Shown here: positions 53,503 to 61,316 of the stretch, piece by piece | How the letters are laid out: every line of letters begins with the position of its first letter | Position numbering within the stretch: the stretch's first letter is position 1 | NCBI RefSeq assembly: GCF_013141825.1 | Contig: NZ_RZNH01000021.1 | Location: forward strand, 1 to 64,000 | Source of the DNA: Marinifilum caeruleilacunae | GTDB taxonomy: Bacteria; Bacteroidota; Bacteroidia; Bacteroidales; Marinifilaceae | DNA length: 64,000 nt | Reading direction: 5' to 3' | The notes under the pieces: model-generated | Told to the model about the DNA's origin: nothing | Seen by the model: only the letters and a program-made list of their open reading frames with translations | The model's database searches: none | Made by a program: the position numbers and the translations under genes

Positions 53503-54485
53503 ACTAGGCTTTTATTTAGACAATGATTTCATTATACCAAAGATTTAGAGTCAAATATGTATAGTTACATTATAAGTAGTTCCATAATAAGGGTACATTT
53601 TACATACCCAAACTATATTTAATGAACCAACATATGGTAGGTTCACAAAAGGCATACCCTATTCGCACCATATAGATATTTTTCAGGTTCATTTTTGAGG
53701 TGGGTTCAAAGCTGGGATAATTTTGATCGAATTAAGCTCAATTGTAGATCAATTTTGGGTTCAGGTTGAAGTGTACCCTATTTTGAACCTCTAATACATT
53801 GTGAATCTAATGTTATTAAGAAATGAGCCTAAAAATTATTTTCTCACTCAATTATCATTTTCTTTTAAAAAAAATACACATACAATACGTTGTGTATCCG
53901 TACCACTTTTTCTGCGTGATTTTTCAACAATCAAGACCATTTAGGTTCATTAGAATTGAGAATAACAAGTAGAAACTAAATGGCTTTTGATCACATCTAA
54001 TAGTCATATTACTTGATAATTACACTACCATTCACTTACTAGACTTATGTAGACATCTGAGAACGAAGCCAGCCATTGAGTTTGGATAATATCTGTGCTA
54101 AATTGGTAGAAGATAAGTAACTTAAAAAGTATGTGTATGCGTAACAATATTACCTGCGTATACACATACAATTTAATAGAAAATTGAAGTATTATTTGTG
54201 CTTAAAAGTATGTGTATCTGTACACATTTTTTCTGCGTTCATCATTCCAAATGCCCAGTAAAACCTACCATTCATAAGGTTTTATCAATAAGAGTAAATT
54301 GAATTATAAAGCATTTAGTCAATAATCTTAAAGGCAAATTTAATATTTTTTATTTACGGCCAAATAAATTAATTGTTTTTTGTTAAAACACTAAGTTGTA
54401 TTCCAGCTACTGATTTTGCCATCATCTTTCCATTCTCCATTCGGGAATGTTACACTGAAATTTACAGCATAACAACAGCCAACCA
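53503..54485. other. Right-end regulatory or recombination region of the island
   Basis: About 980 bp between the HMA-like module and the integrase, no gene. Seven GGTTCA/TGAACC hexamers lie between about 53624 and 53949. A longer motif with TGTGTAT-nnGTA is found near 53891, 54131 and 54210, one copy (54130-54171) being a near-perfect 13-bp inverted repeat (GTATGTGTATGCG/CGTATACACATAC). Confidence 0.6.
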
Positions 54486-55721
54486 CTAACCCCAATATTT
54501 CTGCATCGAATCAATAACAGATTTTTGTGAAGTCTTTTTATATTTTATTAAGGTTTTGGGATCCCGTATACCTGTAATTTTCATAATTATATGATCAGGC
54601 ATTCCCTTTTCACTTGACAAGGTGATAAAGGTTCGTCGAGCTGTATGACTCGACACCATTTTATATTTAGGATTGTAAACCACCTCTTTCTTAGTTCCCC
54701 TATATATGATTTCCTTTATATCTTCATTAAACTCGGCCAATTCGCAAACTTTCTGAATATGCTCGTTAAACTTCTGACTAGATATCCGGGGTAACTCCCA
54801 GTCATACTTATCTAAAAGCTCTTTTAATTTTAGATGCAATGGTATAAAACTTTCAGTTTCTGTTTTCTCAGCTTTCTTAATTATCATTTCTCCTTGAACA
54901 TCCGATTTCTCAAAAACCGAATAATCCGAAAATCTTTGTCCAGAATAAACACCTATTAAAAACAAATCTCTTACACGCTCCAATGATTTACGTGGCAATG
55001 AGATATTTTCAAGAATTGCAACCTCTTCACTAGTTAAAAAGACATCATCCGGTTGATACTTGTTTACGGGATTCTTTATTGTCTTTAGGTTGATATTGTG
55101 ATATTTCGTTTCAGACCAAATCAAGACAGTAATCAAGAAATTAATTGTACGGTGTAATGTGTTATCATTATGTGGTTTAAACGGTTTAACCCTGATAACA
55201 CGTAAAAACCCGCAAAATTCATCTATCCAATCCTGGGTAATTGAATTAAATTCTATTTTTCTTCTCTTTTTGGTTTCAAAAGCTATTAACTTGTTTTTAA
55301 GGTTCTTGTATTTCTGATTCCAGGAATGAGATTGTCCTTTAGACTTATTTTTAGTATCAATAAAATCCTGAATAGCATCTATGAGATACTGGCTCTCCCC
55401 TTTAATGGCTTTATGCTTGAATTTTTCATCAAACAATTGCTTTAGTAATTCTCTGGTTAAAGGCTTATTAAGCTTTTCATACTCTTTAATTTTTTCATCC
55501 AAAAAGTCGGAGTACATAGCTAATACGGAACCAAGATGTTTCAATTCTACACCCCCAGCCCCTCTTTTTACCACTGGCATTCGACTTTTACTATTCCAAT
55601 TATCAGGGTGAATCTTTTGATTAGTAGAATATTTAAAGTTTTTATTCTGATTTTTTAAAAAATAAATCAAATAAATTGGCGTGATTTTATCACTTTTGGG
55701 TTCTTTAAGAAAAAAATACAT
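54486..55721 (-). CDS. Tyrosine recombinase (integrase) of the island
   Basis: 411 aa. An arm-binding N-terminal region (about 1-100), a SAM-like core-binding domain (about 105-215) and a catalytic domain. Catalytic residues: R263 (GQRFSDY), H359-x-x-R362 (HTARR), Y394 (LIKYKK). The usual second His/Trp position (GHSS-type) reads ITGIRD. Typical of Bacteroidota integrases of tRNA-targeting islands. The gene starts 160 bp from the right att site and reads inward. A TATATTTG box (55741-55748) lies just upstream of its start. Confidence 0.93.
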   Translation of the reverse strand: MYFFLKEPKSDKITPIYLIYFLKNQNKNFKYSTNQKIHPDNWNSKSRMPVVKRGAGGVELKHLGSVLAMYSDFLDEKIKEYEKLNKPLTRELLKQLFDEKFKHKAIKGESQYLIDAIQDFIDTKNKSKGQSHSWNQKYKNLKNKLIAFETKKRRKIEFNSITQDWIDEFCGFLRVIRVKPFKPHNDNTLHRTINFLITVLIWSETKYHNINLKTIKNPVNKYQPDDVFLTSEEVAILENISLPRKSLERVRDLFLIGVYSGQRFSDYSVFEKSDVQGEMIIKKAEKTETESFIPLHLKLKELLDKYDWELPRISSQKFNEHIQKVCELAEFNEDIKEIIYRGTKKEVVYNPKYKMVSSHTARRTFITLSSEKGMPDHIIMKITGIRDPKTLIKYKKTSQKSVIDSMQKYWG

Positions 55722-55740
55722 AGCTTATATTTCGTTTCTA

Positions 55741-55748
55741 CAAATATA
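55741..55748 (-). promoter_or_regulatory. -7 box of the integrase gene
   Basis: The minus strand reads TATATTTG, 20 bp before the integrase ATG. No -33 found. Confidence 0.5.
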
Positions 55749-55881
55749 CAAAGGGGAAAGTTAAGGGGAAAGAAAAAGTGCTTTTAAAGTCAATTTTGAA
55801 GTAATTAAAAAGATAACAAACCTCGCATAAGCCTTTATTTATCTACATAGTACAGAATTCGAAATATTTTACAGATAGAAT

Positions 55882-55903
55882 GTTCGAATCCCTCTCTCTC
55901 CGC
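55882..55903 (+). repeat. Right att site (attR), 22-bp core
   Basis: Identical to 37891-37912; a copy of the tRNA-Ser 3' end without the rest of a tRNA. Followed by a terminator hairpin. Confidence 0.85.
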
Positions 55904-55907
55904 AGAC

Positions 55908-55940
55908 AAAGGGAACTTCAAAATTGAGGTTCCCTTTTTT
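55908..55940 (+). terminator. tRNA-type terminator after the right att site
   Basis: Stem AAAGGGAAC/GTTCCCTTT followed by a T-run. Downstream of the 22-bp att copy as it would be behind a tRNA. Confidence 0.75.
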
Positions 55941-56022
55941 ATGCATAAGTTTTGAAAATACAGGAAGAGGGATGATCCCGATTCTCGGGAGTAACATGTT
56001 CATGACGACTGAAAGAAGGAAT

Positions 56023-56039
56023 AATCCCTCTCTCTCCGC
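56023..56039 (+). repeat. Third partial att copy (17 bp)
   Basis: AATCCCTCTCTCTCCGC, the last 17 bp of the att core, 120 bp after the right att site. Probably a footprint of an earlier integration in the same tRNA. Confidence 0.75.
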
Positions 56040-56046
56040 TGAAAAC

Positions 56047-56082
56047 AAGCACTGAAGTTGAAAAACTTTGGTGCTTTTTTTA
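56047..56082 (+). terminator. Third tRNA-type terminator
   Basis: About 13-bp stem with a GAAA loop (AAGCACTGAAGTT/AACTTTGGTGCTT, two wobble pairs), then a T-run, after the third att copy. Confidence 0.75.
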
Positions 56083-56418
56083 TGCAATAAATTCAATGGA
56101 ATTAGAACCTCTGGGTTCGTAACATATTCATGAAAAAAGATTCCATCATCTTAAGTACCTAAATTAAATTTATTGTCATTGACCTCTTAATTTCAAATAA
56201 AGAACAAATTTTTCACACTAGTTAAGCATTGCAATATCAACTAAAATCATCTATAATTATTTGATATCAACACTTTACAAAATACTTCCATGTAATCTTA
56301 TAAATATTACATAATTATTTATCATTTGTTTTATAATCAAATACTTTCATCACATTTGAAAATCTAAACTTTATGATATAGCTTAGCAATATAAATATGA
56401 TTTTAAAGCAAAGATTAG

Positions 56419-58617
56419 ATGTTATTACGACTAAAACTCTACTTATTACTAAGCTTGGCAATATGTAACAATCTAACTGCCAAAAATTTTTTCACGAACC
56501 ACGCAAAATATACTACAGAGCATGGTTTGCTTACCAACAATATTTACAGTCTGTTTCAGGATCAAACGGGCTTATTATGGATTGGTGGAAGTAATGGCAT
56601 AAGTGTGTATAATGCATATCAGTTTAAGAGTTTCCCAATTCCCAATCATAACTTCATCGATACTGTTCAGCACATTAGTCAAATCAATAAAAATCAACTT
56701 TTCGTTGGAACCAATTTGGGTGTTTATGTTTTCGATATTTCCGGAAAGGATTATCGCCTCATACCGACTTCTGAGAAGCAGGTAAAAAATCTAGCTTTTA
56801 GCTTTCAAATTAAAGGACGATACTTTTTGGGTGGAAAAACAGGTATTTTTGAGTATCTGCCCCAAAAACAAACAATCCAAAAAATTAACAACATGTCAGT
56901 GAGTTGTGGTCAGCAAACACCAGGTGGAAAAATATGGCTTGGAACCTTTGATCAGGGCATACACGAAGTTGAACTAGTGAATGATCGGCTACAAAACAAA
57001 TCTATTTTCCATGAAATGGAAGAAAGCATAATTTCAATCCACTTTAAAGCCGATAATACTCCGCTTGTGCATACTCAAAATGGGTTGTGGATTCGTGACA
57101 ATAACGGATTTAGGCGTGATGTTGGTGGTACCTTCTCAACCACTGGAATTAACCTAAACGATGATATCTACATGACCGTGTACAAGAAAGGCTTCATGTA
57201 TCAAACCGATGATTCCAAATTGCCATACTTTGATGAAGGTGTAAACTCAGAATTAAACGATTATTACGAGAGGCAATTTACTGTTTCGTTAACTGATGAA
57301 TCGGGAGCCATATGGTTGGGAACCAAGGAATCTGGATTAATTAAAATCGACAATAAAAATATCTGCTATTCACAGTTCACGACAGGTCCAGACATTTCCA
57401 TTAATTATGTAAATGGTATACTGGCCATTGATAATAATGTTTTGGCTGGGTTGTCTCAAATTGGTTTGTTCTGTGTAGACATAAAAAAGAAACAACTGAC
57501 TCCATTACTAACCGATGAAAAAGTAAAATTTATAGAGGCAATTGTCCGTAAAGATAGCATGATCTTTCTGGGTACGAGGTATCATGGAGTCTTATCGGTA
57601 ATCATGCGAAAAGGCAATACATTTAAGCCCGAAGATATCAAACACATTTACGATGATAAAATTGGTCTTCTAAAAGATTCATATATCCTGGACCTTTCCT
57701 TGCAGAATGATATCATTAGCATTGCAGGAAGACAAGGCTGTTTTTCGTACTCCTTAAAAACGAAAACTTTTGAAAAAATCTCAGACATTCCATCCTATAA
57801 ATATCGAAGGGATTCTTTAGGGAACGATTGGAACGTTTCAACCAAAAATGAACTTTATTACAATGGCGATAAAATACACCCCAATACCTTTGTGTCAGAT
57901 TTTACCTTTGACAAGGATAACAACCTTTGGCTGGCAAGCAACGATGGACTTGCACTCATTAAATCCGGAACTCAAGAGTTAAGCTTCTTTAAGCCGCATC
58001 AAGGTAATTTTACATTTACCTCTCTTCTAATAGATCCGAATGGTCAGATATGGATTGGTTCACGTATGGGGATATTTTGTTATCATCCTGAAAAGAACAG
58101 CTTTGCCCGTTATAAAATTAAAGGAAAATCGACCAACAATAGCTTCAATAAAGGAACCATAACAATGTCGGAAGAAGGGCAAATTATGCTAGGTAGCAAC
58201 AATGGAATTATAGCGATTTGCTCCATGAAATACAAACTTCTTCCGCCACCTAAATTCCAGGTACAAGAACATATAAATGGCGAGGAAGGTATTTTCTCTG
58301 TTAGCAACCTTTCGTTTAATCACCAGGAAGACAATGCGATTGCATATCGATTTGTGCATCCTGACTCCACCTGGCACATTAACCAACACGATAATCGGAT
58401 TATTGACCTAAGCGATTTGCCCCCTTTCACATATGAGCTGGAATTTAATGCCATCAATTCCGATGGAGTCTGGGGCGAATCTTATACAACTTCCTTTTGG
58501 ACTGAGAATAAGGACAAACCAAGAATTTTCATTTATGCCATAGTCATCTTTTTTGTGCTACTACTCGTGCTCGCTAAATTCTTCCTAAAAAATGAAGACG
58601 AAAGCCATACGATTTAA
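56419..58617 (+). CDS. Reg_prop/Y_Y_Y propeller sensor without kinase domain
   Basis: 732 aa. Signal peptide (MLLRLKLYLLLSLAICNNLT), then two-component-regulator propeller repeats (TTEHGLLTNNIYSLFQDQTGLLWIGGSNGISVYN, KIWLGTFDQGIHEVE, GAIWLGTKESGLIKID, NLWLASNDGLALIK, QIWIGSRMGIFCYH). A Y_Y_Y-type beta domain follows (about 620-695). One membrane segment near the end (IFIYAIVIFFVLLLVLAKFF) is followed by about 10 residues only. Hybrid two-component sensors of this type normally continue with HisKA, receiver and AraC parts, which are absent here. It may act with a separate kinase or as a decoy. Confidence 0.88.
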   Translation: MLLRLKLYLLLSLAICNNLTAKNFFTNHAKYTTEHGLLTNNIYSLFQDQTGLLWIGGSNGISVYNAYQFKSFPIPNHNFIDTVQHISQINKNQLFVGTNLGVYVFDISGKDYRLIPTSEKQVKNLAFSFQIKGRYFLGGKTGIFEYLPQKQTIQKINNMSVSCGQQTPGGKIWLGTFDQGIHEVELVNDRLQNKSIFHEMEESIISIHFKADNTPLVHTQNGLWIRDNNGFRRDVGGTFSTTGINLNDDIYMTVYKKGFMYQTDDSKLPYFDEGVNSELNDYYERQFTVSLTDESGAIWLGTKESGLIKIDNKNICYSQFTTGPDISINYVNGILAIDNNVLAGLSQIGLFCVDIKKKQLTPLLTDEKVKFIEAIVRKDSMIFLGTRYHGVLSVIMRKGNTFKPEDIKHIYDDKIGLLKDSYILDLSLQNDIISIAGRQGCFSYSLKTKTFEKISDIPSYKYRRDSLGNDWNVSTKNELYYNGDKIHPNTFVSDFTFDKDNNLWLASNDGLALIKSGTQELSFFKPHQGNFTFTSLLIDPNGQIWIGSRMGIFCYHPEKNSFARYKIKGKSTNNSFNKGTITMSEEGQIMLGSNNGIIAICSMKYKLLPPPKFQVQEHINGEEGIFSVSNLSFNHQEDNAIAYRFVHPDSTWHINQHDNRIIDLSDLPPFTYELEFNAINSDGVWGESYTTSFWTENKDKPRIFIYAIVIFFVLLLVLAKFFLKNEDESHTI

Positions 58618-58648
58618 GCTGGACAATATAGCTTGATTGATACAATCT

Positions 58649-61285
58649 CTATTCCTGGTATTTCTTAAACACTTTCAGCAGCTGATCGCCTGCACCTATT
58701 TTATATCCATTTGATATATAGAAGATTTCTTTATTGGCAGAAATCATGGCTAAAACCGGAAACTGATTTTCAAAACTCTGCTTTGTTGCACTTTCAAAAT
58801 CTTGCAGCAATTGATCGTTTGTCACAAAAATTGAATTTTCAGGCAAGTTATAATCGTCTTTATTGAAAACTTTTGCCCGATCATCATTCGGCAATACAAA
58901 TACAAAGGGTGTTTGTAAATCGTCAAAAGACTGTTTTAAATCCACAAAATCTTTTAACACATGCTTTGTTGGTTCTTTGTCAGGATCGAGCCAAATCACA
59001 GCAATTCCATTACGCATCGATTCCGAATCCAATTGTTCTATTTGTCCATCAACAGTTTTTAATTCCGATGGCAAAAGGAAGCTTCCCAAAGATTCTAATG
59101 CTTTCTCTTCCTTTCTCAGTCCTACATCAATCTCTTTATGCTCGTCTTTCGACAGATTAAAAAAGGATAAGCGGGTTAACAGGCTTCCATCCTTTACTCG
59201 TTCGGCCGTATACAGCATATAGTTTCCGCTTGCCAACTTCAATTGAGCTGGAAAATCAGCCAAAGCTTTCTTAAATTCAAACTCCAATGTTTTGTAGCTT
59301 CCATTTTCGAATTTGGCCAACGTAAAGTTTTTATAATATTCACAGGCATCTTTGCTCGATTCGGTGGCTTTTAATTGAATGCTGCCAAAATCTTCTATTT
59401 CTTTCGGCTGTAATTTTCCCAAATAGACATTGGTCCAATCTTTACCAATTTTGTATTGAGCAATACCTGTAACTTTATCGATTCGGGCCACTACACCAGC
59501 AGTTCGGCACATGGCTACAAAAAGAATTTTTGCGCTACCCAAATCCGAAGTTTTCATTTCAAACACTCCTTTTGGTGTTGCTGGCACCCAAATGTAGTTT
59601 TCTCTTTCATTTATACTGATATTTTCCAAAATCCAATCTTTGGCTTTGCCAGGATCTTCCAGTATATCTCTCCAGAAATCATTCTCAAATTTTGGTCTTA
59701 AATAAGCTTTGTAAGCTGATAATTGCTCCATCGCAATTCTAGGATTCAAAACATACTGAACATATTCATCTTCTGAGTATTGCCCCTTGTATTCTATCGT
59801 ATTATTCATATGACTAAGCAGCACTTCAGCTTTAGCATCCCGTAAATCTTTTTCAGATATATGTTGAAGCAGCGACAAAATCCACATTTTACGATCGACA
59901 GGGGTCTTTGTAATTACATTTTGGATACTCTCCCAATTCCCTCTTGATGCTTTTATTTTCTGCCAAACTTCACTTGTATCCAAACGTTCAGCTTTTGCCA
60001 GTTCTATGGCTTTCTCTTTGACCATAAAGGTGTTTTCGTAGGCCAAACGAATGGAATCTTCGTAGGCCAATCGTTTTTTGTTGTTTTCCTTCCCTTCTGC
60101 CGACACTTTAAATGCAGCCTTTTTAACCGGAGGAATTAGATCCATATCTACAGTTCTCTCAGAAAAATCGCTCCCAGAAAGTTCAATGTTTAAAGTATCC
60201 ATATCGGCAACCGATACTTTTTCGAAATTAAATTTGTTCTCTTTCCATGTCCAAACCAGAACATCTCCCAAACCTAACTTCAGCTTGCACAAACCATTCT
60301 CATCGGTTTGTAAATCGGCAAGATGATACAATTCGGCATAGTTGCAAACTAAAAATCCAACATTGGCCTTTTCTATTGGTTTACGGTTTCGATCAAGCAC
60401 TTTAACAAAGAGATTTTTTGCAGTGGCGTAATTCTCAACCTGGTTTAATCGAGTATAATTTTCGCGTTTATAAATTAGGTCTGAAGTTTCATAATGACCT
60501 GGTGTTTGTGTCGCAGTCAATATCGCTCGTCGGCTAGGTTCCACAAACCATCCCTGGTTTACATCAGCTTCTGGTTCGCATGCACCCATAAAATACCATT
60601 CACCATCGGCCCAAAATTCAACCCATGCATGGTTATCGTCCTGGTGCACCCAACGCGGCGTATAAATCTGACGAGCTGGAATTCCAACAGCACGCAAGGC
60701 CGTTACCGTTAGCACCGACTCCTCGCCACAGCGCCCTTTTGCATTTTTAATGGTGGCCAAAGGTGCAGATGTTCTTCCATCGGTGCCTGTATAGGTTACT
60801 TTTTCATGACACCAGTGATTTACCTCAAGTGCAGCATCTTTCATACTCATATGCCTAACACGCTCCTTCAACTCTTTAAAAATCACAAGTCTTGCAGAAT
60901 CCATATTTTCGGTTCCTGCACGAGGAGGAAGTACAAAATGTAAAAAATCTTCTTTGCTGACTTTCTTTCCCCAATGAAATGTGTTTTGAGCTTTAAAAGC
61001 ATAACGAATCTGCTGCAGGTAATAATCTGAATCGTAATTACTCAAATCGCTTAAAGTTTCGTATGCATACAAAAACTCCAAAGCCTCACGTTCTTTTATA
61101 CTAATATCCGACGAAAAGACATCAAGCAATTGTTCTTGCCTGTTTTTTAAAAACTGCTCTTTTCTTTGCTCGAATTTCTCCTTAATCTCCTTTCTTTTCT
61201 TCGCATCGGAAACAAGGTGATCGGAACAAGCCGATAAAAACAAACCCAGTAAGAGTGTAATGTATAAAAAGCGCTTCGTCATCAT
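58649..61285 (-). CDS. Transglutaminase-like lipoprotein
   Basis: 878 aa. Lipobox in LLGLFLSA-C20. Transglutaminase-like core with C186 in GRCGEESVLTV, H219 in DDNHAWVEFW and an acidic residue in CEPEAD. The long C-terminal part contains beta-rich domains (a carboxypeptidase regulatory-like KVLDRNRKPIEKANVGFLVCNYAE at about 295) and a final thioredoxin-like stretch. Typical of Bacteroidota transglutaminase-superfamily proteins near glycosidases; a peptidase role is more likely than cross-linking. 31 bp downstream of the GH92 gene. Confidence 0.85.
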   Translation of the reverse strand: MMTKRFLYITLLLGLFLSACSDHLVSDAKKRKEIKEKFEQRKEQFLKNRQEQLLDVFSSDISIKEREALEFLYAYETLSDLSNYDSDYYLQQIRYAFKAQNTFHWGKKVSKEDFLHFVLPPRAGTENMDSARLVIFKELKERVRHMSMKDAALEVNHWCHEKVTYTGTDGRTSAPLATIKNAKGRCGEESVLTVTALRAVGIPARQIYTPRWVHQDDNHAWVEFWADGEWYFMGACEPEADVNQGWFVEPSRRAILTATQTPGHYETSDLIYKRENYTRLNQVENYATAKNLFVKVLDRNRKPIEKANVGFLVCNYAELYHLADLQTDENGLCKLKLGLGDVLVWTWKENKFNFEKVSVADMDTLNIELSGSDFSERTVDMDLIPPVKKAAFKVSAEGKENNKKRLAYEDSIRLAYENTFMVKEKAIELAKAERLDTSEVWQKIKASRGNWESIQNVITKTPVDRKMWILSLLQHISEKDLRDAKAEVLLSHMNNTIEYKGQYSEDEYVQYVLNPRIAMEQLSAYKAYLRPKFENDFWRDILEDPGKAKDWILENISINERENYIWVPATPKGVFEMKTSDLGSAKILFVAMCRTAGVVARIDKVTGIAQYKIGKDWTNVYLGKLQPKEIEDFGSIQLKATESSKDACEYYKNFTLAKFENGSYKTLEFEFKKALADFPAQLKLASGNYMLYTAERVKDGSLLTRLSFFNLSKDEHKEIDVGLRKEEKALESLGSFLLPSELKTVDGQIEQLDSESMRNGIAVIWLDPDKEPTKHVLKDFVDLKQSFDDLQTPFVFVLPNDDRAKVFNKDDYNLPENSIFVTNDQLLQDFESATKQSFENQFPVLAMISANKEIFYISNGYKIGAGDQLLKVFKKYQE

Positions 61286-61316
61286 ATTATGTGTCTTTCA
61301 ATTAGATTCTCAATTC

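Larger units (their letters stand above)
37891..55903. mobile_element. 18-kb integrative island in tRNA-Ser(TGA)
   Basis: Bounded by a perfect 22-bp direct repeat that is the tRNA-Ser 3' end. A tyrosine integrase lies 160 bp inside the right end. Cargo: a regulator, a siderophore-type uptake and reduction operon (38.9-47.7 kb) and an HMA-like/P-type ATPase module (48.2-53.4 kb). No conjugation, replication, relaxase or phage structural gene is visible, so it is probably a passive or mobilisable genomic island and not a complete ICE. Confidence 0.85.
55941..56418. other. Chromosomal side of the island boundary, with a third att-like copy
   Basis: About 480 bp without a gene. Contains the 17-bp att-like copy at 56023-56039 and another terminator. 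No clear promoter box seen for the sensor gene that starts at 56419. Confidence 0.5.

Noticed and set aside
37891-55903. Island as a prophage or complete conjugative element
   Set aside because: No capsid, terminase, lysis, relaxase, mobilisation or type IV secretion gene is visible.
55869-56096. 75-aa ORF over the att copies
   Set aside because: It is made of the repeated tRNA 3' ends and terminators (SAEREG and GERGIR are antisense tRNA-Ser).
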